Source: Cordia subcordata (Eukaryota > Streptophyta > Magnoliopsida > Boraginales > Cordiaceae). From it: a stretch of 64,000 nucleotides of DNA. The DNA lies in the NCBI GenBank assembly GCA_028554755.1, contig JAPTOF010000006.1:15499001-15563000 (forward strand). Direction: 5' to 3'. The notes under the pieces were generated by a model that saw nothing but the letters and a program-made list of their open reading frames with translations, did not search any database and was not told the DNA's origin. The translations under genes and the position numbers were made by a program. Every line of letters begins with the position of its first letter. The stretch's first letter is position 1. Of the stretch, positions 12,813-24,583 are shown piece after piece.

Positions 12813-15800
12813 CTAGAGCTTGCTCTGCAATCTCTCATGTTCTGTCTGCACATGGTTTCTGGTAATGTCCTTCACTGTGCAGCAACCAGAAAGAGCCATG
12901 GTTAGCTCAAGTTCATCCTTCAACATGTTGATGACTCGTCTCACCCCATGTTCTCCCTTTGCTGCTAAACCATAGATAATTGGGCGTCCAATCTGCAGAC
13001 CGGACATTGAATCAGAGTACAAAAAGATACTAGGAGTGAAAAGGAGAAGAACAAAATATATCGTATATGTATCTAAATGGCTTAATTGTTTACAAGAACA
13101 GCTTTGGCACCGAGGCATAAGGCCTTGAATATGTCTGTTCCTCGCCTGACACCTCCATCGAAAAGAACCGGAATTTTTCCTTCAACTGCAAGCACTACCT
13201 GCAACCAGTTCGTATGCATGTAGTAAGTTGTTACATACATCAAGTCATCTAAATGGAGAAAGAACTTGACAACTTAGCCTGAAAATATTGATGTGAAATT
13301 AATGGTGGGAAATTTTAATATCTTCCATTGATTCATATGCTTAGTGAACTTAATTACAACTTAAAATCTCATTAATCCATAAGGTACACTATAAGAGACC
13401 GACGTGACAAATAGCAATTGGTGCAATCTATACATTGGAATTTTTAAAGTTATTGCAGATAATATATCATTCATCGGTCATCACATATCCACAACTTTTA
13501 ACAAATTTTACCATTTTCAATTTTTGGTCTAACAAAACCAGTATGTAAAGTGGATCAACATGACAATTTAACCACATTACATATAGCCTAGCTACATTGA
13601 CTTACCTTTGTCGTTAAATCAAATGTTATGAGGAAGAAATATTACCTCTTCCAAGACAGAAATACTGGCTGGAGAATAATCGAGTTGACGGGCACCATGA
13701 TTAGAGACGATAATCCCTGCCACACCAACTTCTGTTGCCCTTCTTGCTGCAGATGAACACAATGCAAAAACAGCAGAATTGTCAAGTAATACAATCTCAT
13801 GATCTTTAATCATGCGACTTTTTGAACCTTAAGCGTCTCCTAAAATCTAAGAACATGTAGACAAAAGCACAAAGAAGGAAACACCAAAAGCCAATGCACG
13901 GATCCTCACTGGACACTTTAAGGTTTTGCTAAATGCACACGTCTAAATTCTAGTGGAGATGGCAAGATGAAGAAAGAGGATGAGGCTCAATTTTGATAAG
14001 TTGGCAACTAAATATTGGGACCCCCTAGCTTCAAAGAAGTGAAAATATATACAATTTCTTTTTATCTTTGTCCTCGAGTTGCATTGTGGAAAAGGAGGTC
14101 TGCCTTGCTCCAACTCCAACAGTCACGCACATAAGGGTGGAAAGTAGACAATGGTGTGAATTTGATGTTTGTGATGTTTAATAATCCTTCAAGGTGAAAA
14201 ATGTTTTTCTTTGCTAGCAATAGGGTAAGTTGGTGACCTGAAAAAATTAGAATGCCTCGTTAAGTATCCTATAATTACAACATTTCTTATTTGAGGTGTA
14301 TTCCTTTTGTTCTTTCTGGGTAAAGATAGATTAAATAAAAATGCTAGAAATGTTATAGCATAAAGATTAAATAAAAATTCTAGAAATAAATTTAACGAGA
14401 ATTTTCTCGTTTGGGCCATCCTCTTGAGGCTACCTTAGCTGGACCCCTATTTTGGGTCCTGGCCTTGCTAAGAAAGGTCTCGAGTCACCCAAGGTGGGCC
14501 TTAAACAGGGCTCAAGTCCCTACAAAAAATCAAGAAGTGCACTTAAAATCTTGTGTTGTTGTTGAGAAGTGCAGTTAAAACTTTGTGTTGTTGTCCGTTT
14601 AGTCAAATAGATTGTGAGAGTAGTAATTTAGTCATTTATAGTAAGAATGTTGAGAATTTTGAAATGCCCACAAAATATATCACTTCGTTAAAGAGAAAAA
14701 GAAACATGTGGATAAAGTCATGAGAGCTTACCATCCTCACTAGCGAGTACCCCCTTTAGTAGAATTGGTAAATTTGTAATGCTTCTTAACCACGCTATGT
14801 CCTGCAAAGTTTGTCAGAGGCAAAGTTGTAGTACAAAGATATGAAGAAAACATCATGATGATCTTTTAGGCAATGATTGACGAGACTCTTGACTCTCTTA
14901 AGTAGGAAAAGAATGAAGATCTTCTCTATAAACCCAATAAAGTTATATGCTCTGTTAAGCCATGTAAGAAATTACCAAGACTAGGTTATACCTCCCAGCA
15001 GAATGATGCATCAAAAGTTCTTGAGGTAAAGGCTTCAAGATTTGAACCCTCATCCTGCAAAATGTTGATGATCAACATATATAAAAAATTAAAAAAAAAC
15101 TCTCTGAAGTGGAAAATGCATGAAGTGTGGATCAATATGTATATATGAGCATGCTGTGTTATATGTCACCATAAGATTATGTATTTCTGCAGTCATGGAC
15201 AGGTGACGCTGTACACGAAGAAGATTTGGCAGCCCCCAATAGATTTCTCCAGCCAAAAATGAATGTAGGGGATAGTAAAGAAACATAGGTCTTCAGGAAA
15301 AGAGCTACCGAAGTTTCCTTTTTTCCCTCCCTGCTAAGAAAGCGAGGAAGAGTCCGTTTATTACAGCCGTCCTTTCCCGTTAGATGAATCACCTCTGTTT
15401 ATTACAACTATCCTTTCCTGTTAGATGAATCGCCTTGCCTTTTTCAGTTAAGAAAGCGCTTCTCGAGAGGGAAGTGCCTTATTTGACTCAAAGACCTGTC
15501 CCCGAATGCTCTCAAAAGCATTGGGGCAGGGCATATGAGGCAAAGTAAGATGCTTACCTCCCCACGGAGTCTCTCTAACGAAGCACACAAAGCAGCTAAA
15601 CCACAACTTCGGATGGCATGTAGCATCAAAATTAACATGTCCAATACACAGTATGAGACTGATAATTATGTCCATGTTGCAATTACTAGTGGGTTCACGC
15701 ACGAAGCAGTATCAGGGACACATAGACGATACAAGTATTTGGGCAAGAACAAAATCTACAAGAACTTTAAAATAAGGAAATATTGACAGACTTCAACAAA

Positions 15801-17321
15801 ATTCTATTGCAAGTGATGTAGTTTCAATGTCTATGGACTAATGCTTTCTGTATGATAGGACAGATATCTATTTTCCTCCTTTAAGAAATGCTACATAAGT
15901 AGTTTGAAATGGTTACAACTCACATTACTAAAGCAAACTACCAACCTGAAATTGAAATTGGATATGAGATCTGTAGGAAGTTAATCAACACAAAAAAGAT
16001 TGCTTTCCAGTAAGCACTAAAACATCGGAATCTAGAAATAAACCAACAGAGAAAGCGATTTTATTTCCTCATATTGACTTCTTCCCCCCAAACAAGTTTT
16101 AATATTCATAAGGAAACCATTTCTCTTATAGTGACTACTGTTGAAAATTAGACCTGAGTAAAATACTTGATTACAATCACTGTGATAAAATTATTTCACT
16201 CACATTGACTACTTCCGTTGAAATTAGACCTTCAAAATTCTTCAATTGAGGAGCAATCATCCTGCCAAAGGATCAAATCTTCCAGGATCAGTAAAGAGGC
16301 AAACATGGAAGTTTCTTGTAGTCCTCAATATTCTTGTATTACAATACAAATTAAATTGAGCATTTATACAAAAATAAAGAGGAACCATTCTACTTTTGGT
16401 AGCAATATAAGATGAAAGGCATAAGTTTCACTTGTTCTTTATGTCTGCCTCCCTTCGACCAAGGCGAGGAGTATCAACAGTAAGAATAATAGCCTTGAAT
16501 CCATTTCTTTCGGCTCTTTGAACCATCAGAGCTGATATATCCCGCCTTTTGTACACCTATTAAAAGAGATATCCAATATGGTATCAGATCTTAGTGCAAG
16601 TAACTAGATTCTATTTGAATTTGTTATGCAGGGCAAAAAGATAGTCAGTCAATCTGAAGGTGAAGAGAGCAGAGAAAGATGGAATACATATAACTGAAAG
16701 AAGCGAACGGCATTGCAGCTGGAAGCAACCTCCTCGATGGTGCAGGTTGATGAGAAGGACAATCCCTGCAAAGCAGAACCATGAATAGTAATCAGACTCC
16801 TCAGAAAAATAAGCTCTATATCTGAAAGAATATTACCATAATAACTTTACAAGCTGCAGCTGCTCTGGCTGTTGCAACTTCCCCTAGAGGAAACATATGC
16901 TTCCATTGGAATTAGAAGTACATATTCAAAAGAAGAGAAAATTGGTGCAACTAAAGCTATTGGAAAAGGACAAAAACCTTCAGGATGTGCCAACTTGTGC
17001 AAGGAAGTTGGAGCAACTAAGATAGGTGCTGAAGTCTTAAAGCCCAGTATGGTGGTCGACATATCTATTCTGCTCACATCCACAAGAATCCTCGGCCGAA
17101 TGCTATAAAATCGTAGAATTCTTTTGATAAATTGCCCTTCAAGTTGTCAACTAACAGTAAATGTGTGTTATGCCTTACATGATTTTACGAAATGCTTCCA
17201 CATTTTGTTTTAGTGTATACTCGTCTTCAGCTCCCCCAGTGTAAAAGTCATAATACATCTTTGGAAGGGTTAGCCTTGCAAGTTCTTGAAAGTCATTTAC
17301 ATTGATGGGTTCAAAAGCCAT
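12813..17321 (-). CDS. HAOX: Peroxisomal (S)-2-hydroxy-acid oxidase, long-chain type, 11 coding exons
   Basis: FMN-dependent oxidase of 2-hydroxy acids giving 2-oxo acids and H2O2, glycolate-oxidase family. Exons on the minus strand: 17179-17321, 16978-17102, 16837-16883, 16688-16765, 16432-16556, 16204-16261, 14992-15054, 14732-14801, 13646-13746, 13094-13198, 12813-12992; together 364 codons plus TAG, all GT-AG and in phase. Family residues present: Y131, D159 ([12 protein letters not shown]), R166, catalytic-site K229, base H253 and R256 ([10 protein letters not shown]), and the phosphate-binding DGGVRRGTD and IGRP. The C-terminus is SKL, a strong PTS1. Two substrate-side residues differ from spinach glycolate oxidase: Tyr24 is F26 and Trp108 is S110. 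From family knowledge this points to medium- or long-chain 2-hydroxy acids rather than photorespiratory glycolate. A splice acceptor five bases before the ATG (TTTTGCAG at about 17334-17327) suggests a 5' UTR intron. Confidence 0.93.
15177..15790. other. GC-richer island inside the large oxidase intron
   Basis: Within the 1149-bp intron (15055-16203) this stretch is clearly richer in G and C than the surrounding introns. It contains two copies of a 40-bp unit at 15355-15394 and 15395-15434 (GTTTATTACA ... TTAGATGAATC). No exon of the oxidase is missing, so it is not part of that coding sequence. An organellar (mitochondrial) insertion or an unrecognised transposon are possible; neither can be shown from sequence alone. 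Open frames here are not similar to anything recognised. Confidence 0.4.
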
Positions 17322-18480
17322 TTAGCCTGCAAAATATGACTCTTAACATGTTAACGTTAATATTACATTCATGATGTCATCGTATAAAACTTCAATTCAA
17401 TCTCCATATCAAGGATTATTAGCAGCAAAGAAGAAATTTGAAAGACAATAATTCTCTCAAACTAAACATAACTGCAAGTTTAGCAACACGTCATAGCCTT
17501 GGGAATAGATGCATCTTCAATCAAATGTTGACTAGGCCCAAAATAGTTAATCCAAGATGATACTTAAGCCCCCAATACAGCTTCTACACCTTATTCATCA
17601 TTCTAAACCACACTTTATATCTTGTTAGCTGTAACTTCAACTGGGAGATAGATAATCAATAAATTAAATGAATCAAGGATGATAAGGCTATTAATCTCAA
17701 AGCTAATAAAGATGATAAGCATTGAAACACTTTCTATACTGCTTCAGCAAATGGGCATGTTACCATGTCTAGTTTACATAATTATTACCAATTAATTACC
17801 AACTTATCTAGGAACTTGATAGAGATGTCTTCAACACGCAACCTCACATATAGCTGGGGCTTGATATGAATGAATGTTTTAAATGGGTGATAGCAAGACT
17901 TGAATCCATCTCGTGGACTCTATATGTCGTCTAAAAGCTTCAAACAAGTCTTGCCTTCATATGAAGAGCCCAATGTGTAAAATACGTAAATATAACACAC
18001 CCCCATAATAGTTTGAACAGGTTTTGGTTTAGAAGAATGTTGCACAAATAATTCCACATAGTAATCAAATAACAAAATATAATCTGCACACCTGATCACT
18101 TCAGTATATAGAAAAGCTAGAAAGATAAGTAATATGGATGACGAAGAATGTATTAATACGACAACTAAATTCCTCAATATATTCTCTAAGTTTTTAGATA
18201 AAATGGTAAATCTAGCTTAAACATGAAAGGCCTTCAAAATTCATTGTCATCAATTTAAAAACATTAAAATTATCCACATACAAAGACTTTAAAACAACCT
18301 TTGTGTGTTTACACGTAAGGGACATATTAGTATAACAAATAAATACACTAATATCTGTTTATCTATGAGACTTTATCAGCATTAAGTACAAAGTGTTAGA
18401 GTATTATTGCTTCCACGTACAAAGTTTATAAAATCTAAGACCACTTAATAACAACGAGCGAACCAGAAATAGTCCAACTT
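17322..18480 (-). promoter_or_regulatory. 5' UTR intron and upstream region of the oxidase gene
   Basis: The acceptor before the start codon implies that transcription starts further right. The donor and first exon could not be placed. The region has ordinary AT-rich intergenic composition, no coding sequence and no recognised transposon. Its right boundary is the rDNA relic at 18481. Confidence 0.4.
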
Positions 18481-18540
18481 GAGCGACCCCAGGTCAGGCG
18501 GGACTACCCTTTGTGTTTAAGCATATCAATAAGCAGAGAA
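18481..18540 (+). pseudogene. Relic of the 25S/26S rRNA 5' end
   Basis: GAGCGACCCCAGGTCAGGCG followed by GGACTACCC and, after a small change, GTTTAAGCATATCAATAAGC is the highly conserved start of eukaryotic large-subunit rRNA, normally ...CCCGCTGAGTTTAAGCATATCAATAAGCGGAGG. About 58 bases match, with changes at the GCTGAG and GCGGAGG positions. The sequence on both sides is not rDNA, so it is a tiny dispersed fragment in the sense orientation and not a functional gene. Confidence 0.85.
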
Positions 18541-20626
18541 TAATACTCTTAACACAAAGAACATCGATACGCAAGTTATGTGAAGTAACTTTTGAATATC
18601 ATTAATAGTCTGCGTACCTATGAGAAGTTAGACCGCTTCAAGAAATAGCAGGAGTAGCAGCTAGTGCGTGTTTGTGCGTGTGGATATGATGAGCTGAGTG
18701 AGATTGATCTTATGAAGAACGACCTTGCATACCCATTTTGGCCACTGCAAGCAAACACTCTTTCTTTTCATTTTTTATATATTTTTTTCGAGACAACCAA
18801 TTACATAGAAATAAGGCTACCATATCTTATTATCTCGTTAATCTTTTTGTAATAATCAGGACATGTTTACATCACGACAATTTCAAAAGCTAATTAGTAT
18901 AATGTTTTTGTGTCAATCGTGGGTTCGCTATCTCCAACCACTTGTATCGCTTTCGAAGATAATTCTTACTCACAAACACAAGCAGACGTTTGCACATGCT
19001 GATCACATCATTCCTGTGTCAGCTTGTCCTAAGTTTCAACGAGCGAGGCCAAACGACAAAAAGTTTACAAAAAAGTCGATTTTTTTTTTTCTGGGTAAAA
19101 GGTATATTATTTATGGTGGTAACATGCATTTTACCATTTTATATTTTGAAACTTAGCATGTTACTACTCATTTGCTTTTCAAAAGATGGATGCTTTTTGT
19201 TTTAACCTGTTATGGTCGTGAGTGTCCTTTTTTTTTAATCCGCAAAAAAAAAAAGTGTCCTTTTTTTTGTCATTTATGAGAATTAAAACTTGTAATATAT
19301 TTTGTATTTTTATAAAAAATACACTTATTTTGATCTGACAATGATTAGATAATAAAGGAAAAGAAGATATTTTGTGACCTTTAAGAGAGTAATGTGGTAA
19401 CTTTTGAAACTATAAAGGGTAATCAACTAGCTAAATAAATCAAATAGAGTAATAAACTAATTAGATAAATCACAAAGAGACTAATGTACAACTTTTTGAA
19501 AAGTATAGAAAGTAATATAGTAAGGTTTAAAACACTAGATAATCAACATATTTAGACTTCAATGGAATAATCAACTAATTTGATAAATGATACAGGAATA
19601 ACATGCATTTTATCTTTGTTCTTTTTCATCAAAAATAATAAAGACCAAAAAATAAAAATAAAAATTCAAACTCAACTTCCCGAGGAAAACAATATTTGAA
19701 GGATAGAAACTGTTCCAAGTTATATATAGAAATTACAGTGCTGAATCTACAAAAGGAGTGCTCATACTGATCTTGACAAAAATGATGTATGACATTTTCT
19801 CTTACTAGTGAATTGAGAAAAGATGATCATTACTTCTATCACATTATTTTTGCAAGCAAGTCTTATCATAAGATTGGAAACCAAAGTCCCTAGAATAGTT
19901 ACAAATGATATTTTCTTAAGACGAAAGTAAAAGAAAATGAAGTGAAATTGATAACATGAAGGGCTATTAAGCTTAACCAAAAACACCATCCCCATGGGAA
20001 AGAACTTGGTTGCAGAAGAGTCTTAGGATCTATTCGATAAATTTAGCTCTTATGGTAACTTATAATTGTTTGAATAATTGATAGCTATTTGAATAGCTAA
20101 TAACTATTGTATTTTAATTATTAGTTGATAATTGTTTAACTAGCTGATTGACCAAAATGTGTTCGATAAAATTAAATGTTAGATTAACTGATAAATGTAA
20201 AACAACGTCAAAGGAGATTGATATTATATTATTATTGTTGTTGTTGTTGTTATGATAATTATAATTATTGTTGTTGTGTAACATCCTAAAATTTTTCTAG
20301 ACTTCAAAAAAAGTCTCAAGAAGGCAAAAAAGCATGAAGAATTGAAGATAAATATATTGATTTTGATCTTCTCAAGAAATGTTCTAAAAAACTCACAGTT
20401 CTTTACATTGATGGTTCTCTTAGACGAAACACCATTGGCCTACCACTTGGGAAGTGATAATCATCAATTGGGTGGAAGAAGTTACTATCTTTTCGACCAC
20501 TCACAAAATTTACCAAAGGAATTTAGCGTTGCAGATAAAACAAGATAGTAATTCAATCATTGAATTCACAGGCAAAAGATTTATCATCTCTATGGGATTA
20601 AATCCTGAGTTAGTTGTTGCCCCTCT
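18541..20626. other. AT-rich intergenic region with degenerate short repeats
   Basis: No gene is supported. 19100-19610 contains a degenerate internally repeated stretch: AACATGCATTTTA near both ends, and repeated units with GTAATCAACTAG/AATAAACTAATTAGATAAAT between. 20030-20200 has several TTAGTTGATAA/TAGCTAATAAC repeats and TTCGATAAA at both ends, resembling the subterminal repeats of hAT-type MITEs, but ends and target duplication are unclear. T-, A- and (TTG)n runs occur near 19080, 19240 and 20236. Confidence 0.45.
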
Positions 20627-23600
20627 TCAACGAGAGTGATGATTTTTGCTGTACTCGTGCAAATGCTTACAGCTATCTCCATAGTAACACCTTCCTTGAG
20701 CATAAAATCGGCATGGCTTCTTTTTTCCATGATGCTGTCCCCTCACTGGGCTGCCAACAGTACTGAAGTTGGCATTACCATGAGAGGAAGGCCACTGAAT
20801 TGGCTTTAGATGATTTGGATATGCGGTTCCTCTCTGTGGACTTCTCATGGCATTACCATGATAAGAAGGCCTTTGAATTGGCTTCAGGTGATTTGGGTAC
20901 ACGGTTCCTTTTTGTGGATTTCTCATGGCATTGTACTTGTGTCTTTCACCATTCAAGTCCTTCTGGAATGGAAGGTAAACATTGGTGCATTGATTGTCAT
21001 TATGCTGCCTGAAAGGAATCATTGATGATTCCTTGCTCATGTTGGACAAAGGTTGCCTCGAGTGATTATGTGCATTCGTGAACACAGGCCTATTCTGCAA
21101 AGCTGTTGGGACTACTTGCCTCAAGTGATTATGTGTATTCGTGAACACAGGCCTAATCTGCAAAGCTGTTGGAGGAACTGAACTACCCTGGTCCTTGCCA
21201 AAGTATGAGGTCTGTTTTACCTCATGACCGGGTTGCTGTTGGTCCTTTGTGTCCTCTTGCTGCACTTGAGGATTATCTATTACCTTCTCTGAGGTGTTAG
21301 ATGGACAATGCGACCTCTCTCTTCTATTTTCTTGTTCAGTGTACTGGTCATTTGTTCTTGATGCCCTAGAGCGTATAAAACTTCAGAAACTTAGTTACAT
21401 ATTACTAACATTTTGGAGCACTGGAACCTTTTAGTGTTCAATCAAATGCTAATTGCTATATGAAGAAAATTCACATTTTTATCACCTGTTCAGCTTTAAC
21501 ATCTTGCGCGTCTCCCTCTCCTGAACACGTGCTTCTCTGTTTGACCGAGCAACAGCACCTCTAGCATGCTTTTCGAACAAAATTTTCTGTCTCTCCCCTT
21601 CATCCTCCCATTTCTAGATGTTCATTAGAAAGGTGAACAACAAGATGCTACATAATTTTCAGAGAGTAAATTGGACACATGTTGGACGAACCTGTCTCAA
21701 TGTCTTTAATCGGTAAAGGTTTCTTCCCTTAATTAGAAGGGGATGAAGTGGAGGCAATGGTTTCTCCCCCTTGCTCCATAGTACTTCAATCTGATCAGTG
21801 TAAAATAGAATAAGAAGCATTTTAAGCTCATGCATTCTAAGGTAGCGAAGAGGAGAGTATCCTCTAGCTGGGAAAAACGCTATGGAGACAAGGCATAGTT
21901 GTTTGCGCAGTTTCCAAGCCAAGTTAATGTCAAAGGAACCAATGCATGTCATGTGCAATTGCATGACCAAAAGCTCATTTGTCATTTGACTAATGAATCT
22001 CATAAGATTGTGCATACTAGTACCATATGCATAGTTCCATAACTACTGTTCTTTCAAACTATACTTTGTTCTTCTCATCTAAGTTGAACACTTTCAAGCT
22101 CACCGTAAAAGTATGCTGTTGCTTTGCAGCACCATAACTTTCCTTCACAATCCTACCAGCAACTATCCTCGTACCACATGGAGGACCAGTGGCACTCCTG
22201 GACGCAACACTGAACCTGAGGAACCATAAAAAACCATCAAATGAAGGTTTCATTTAAAACAAAAGAGATACATAATGCTCTCTTTCGATGAAAAGGCTAC
22301 AAGGTACAAAAGAAATAGTGTGCATTACTTAGCTAAAATAATTGTGAATGTCAAATTACTGCACTAATTGTATAATACTATCCATTATCATCTAAGGCAT
22401 ATTTAGCAGTTATCTGACATGTCAATTACTTGCGCTGCAATGTGAAGAGCAGTAAAAGGGGTAATCCACTCTTTAGATGCATAGATGGTAATTGTCAAAT
22501 GAATTACTGTAGTCTTATTGAGTTAGATGCTCACATTTCATATACATTCTGTTCAAACATAACAATATCTCCTGTGCACGCATCCCCTGCATCAGTACAA
22601 GGTTTAGACTCAAAAATTACTACCAGAGGGAAAAGAAAGCAACTAACAAAGGTATTTGTCCCACTTCACAAAAACTTAAGCAAAATATGTTCATCCAGGA
22701 ACGAGCCATCCAAAACTTAGTATTGGATAACCAAATCTAAGAATGGTGTTATGATGATTCAAAGAAACTATCGGTCCTTGAATAGGTTTCACTTCAGGAA
22801 ACAAAACACAATAGTTCATACCTCTGCAGTTCATCACAAAACTGGAAGCTGGGTATTTCCTCTCCCCACCACCATCAATAATCCTGAAATGCACCAATTC
22901 TTGTGTTAGTGAAAGACAGATTCTTAAATCACTCAAAGGGCAATTAACAATCATGGGAAAATTACTCAAGATGCTCCTTAATCCGCTGGATGAGGGTATC
23001 CTTGTTGCCTGTCAATCTTAATCCATGCTTTCTCAAATAAACCTTACACTGGTCCACTTTTAATTTCGCCACCTGACAGGCTGTCGTTCAAGGGAACAAT
23101 CACATATCAGAACACACACTAACATACACACCATAAACTAGGACAGGCCGGTGCACGAAACTCCAACTAGACACGGGTATGGCCAAGTATCCGACCATCT
23201 AGGGTCCGTGGTATATATTATTATCTTACATTTTCACAAGAAACTGTTTCCAAATGACTCATGGCCTCTAAACTCCAACAATTTCTGCATGTTTAACTAA
23301 ATTACACCATACAAAGAAGACAGAAAATGTAATTGAAGAACAACCGTTGATTTTTCTCTAGACTAACCTTTTATGAGCTTTTCGATAATCTCATAACTTT
23401 TCTGGTCCTTCTCATCAAGCTCTGGCAAAACCATTTGAACTACATGTTCATCATCCTCCAAATCCTTATCAAGTTCTTTAGCAATACTGATGATGCATTT
23501 CACAAGATACCCATAAGTCAAAACATTCATAATAAAGAACAGAGACTTGGGAAAAAAAAAACAAAAAACAAAACAAAACAAAAGACCAACATAATAAAAA

Positions 23601-23845
23601 CTAGATAATAATCCAGCCCACTTCAAAAATATGCATACTAATGCAGTAAAACATATAGAAATCACAAACACATATATTTATGTATGTTAAAAGAAAAGGT
23701 ACCGGGGCTTAGATTTTTTCTTGATGGAGAGCCGTGAGAGTCTTGAGCGAGTCTCTTCAAGATCATCAAAAGTTGGGTCTTCATTTGAGTCATCAGAATC
23801 ATATGTATTTGTGTCCGATTCAGTTTGCAGCCCTGAGATTGACAT
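20627..23845 (-). CDS. SAP-domain protein with C-terminal CCCH zinc finger, 9 coding exons
   Basis: Exons on the minus strand: 23703-23845, 23368-23486, 22966-23080, 22822-22883, 22535-22586, 22104-22215, 21692-21790, 21486-21613 and 20627-21365; 522 codons plus TGA, all GT-AG and in phase. Residues 1-47 are acidic/Ser-rich. A SAP domain, a DNA- or RNA-binding helix-loop-helix, covers about 93-126 (VDQCKVYLRKHGLRLTGNKD). A conserved middle (127-234) includes IIDGGGERKYPASSF and SATGPPCGTRIVAGRIVKES. Residues 235-277 form a basic, helical linker. The end holds one CX7CX5CX3H finger (C495, C503, C509, H513). The architecture matches plant proteins annotated as CCCH domain-containing with SAP; a nuclear, RNA- or chromatin-associated role is inferred. 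The last exon carries two internal duplications. Start chosen at the first ATG of the open first exon. Confidence 0.9.
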
Positions 23846-24064
23846 TTTTTTGGATGAATCTTGATGCTCTAAGCACTTCTGAAGTGTTAAGAGGATTTTA
23901 AGATACTGGGGTTTTGGTTTCTTGGGTATCTTTGTTGTTGGCTCGTACGAGGGGCTTTTTTGAACCTCAAATGTGACCGTTAAATGGTGGAAAATCGAAA
24001 CTTTCCAATGGTATCGGGCTTTTGAAATTGGATCTTTCAGTTTTGGACAAAAAAAAAAAAAGAA
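23846..24064 (-). promoter_or_regulatory. Upstream region of the SAP/CCCH gene up to the MULE
   Basis: Only about 220 bp separate the start codon from the left end of the Mutator-like element. The stretch includes a T-rich leader and a poly(A) run at 24049-24061 that abuts the transposon. The transposon therefore sits in, or immediately upstream of, the promoter of this gene. No TATA element can be assigned with confidence. Confidence 0.5.
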
Positions 24065-24174
24065 GGTGAATTACTCAATTGCCCCATATGACTTGAGTAA
24101 TATGCACATATATCCCTGTGTTTCAGAAATTAGTTACTTGACCTTGTGGTTCCACCGTTAGTGCACACGAGCCC
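24065..24174 (+). repeat. MULE left terminal inverted repeat
   Basis: 110 bp, imperfectly inverted relative to 29365-29478. Differences are scattered substitutions and small indels in the G-runs, for example GCCCCATATGA here against CCCCCTTTGG on the other side. Confidence 0.9.
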
Positions 24175-24583
24175 CTTCCGTTAGTGGTTCCGTCTCAAAT
24201 AACGAGATTTGTATTTCACGCGCCCCTTATGCGATGCTTATAGGCTTTGGAAGCAAATAACAGTAAAAAATATCCTTCATCTTCAACATAAGAAACCAAC
24301 AACAACATAAGAAGCCAAAAATTATAAATCAAAGCACAGGGGCTCACTCAAACCCATCTACATCAGCAACTCATATCTTGCATATCTTGGTTAGCCTTTT
24401 TTTTTTTTAATTTACAGTTGTGTGTATGTGTTATATTATTTTTTAATGTGCATTGCAGTCAACAAAAATCAGCAAACCATATTTTCTTTTTGCTAACCCT
24501 AGATACAGTAGCCCTTTATTGTTCTTGCTAACCCTAGATATTTGCTTTTTGAATGTGTATTGAACACTAACAGTGAAGTAAAA

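Noticed and set aside
16380..16445. A possible 2-bp frameshift at the end of the fifth oxidase exon
   Set aside because: Recounting bases gave an exon of 125 bp (16432-16556) whose last two bases join the next exon's first G to restore Lys173; the reading is intact.
18481..18540. A functional rRNA gene
   Set aside because: Only about 60 bp, with changes at invariant positions and no continuation.
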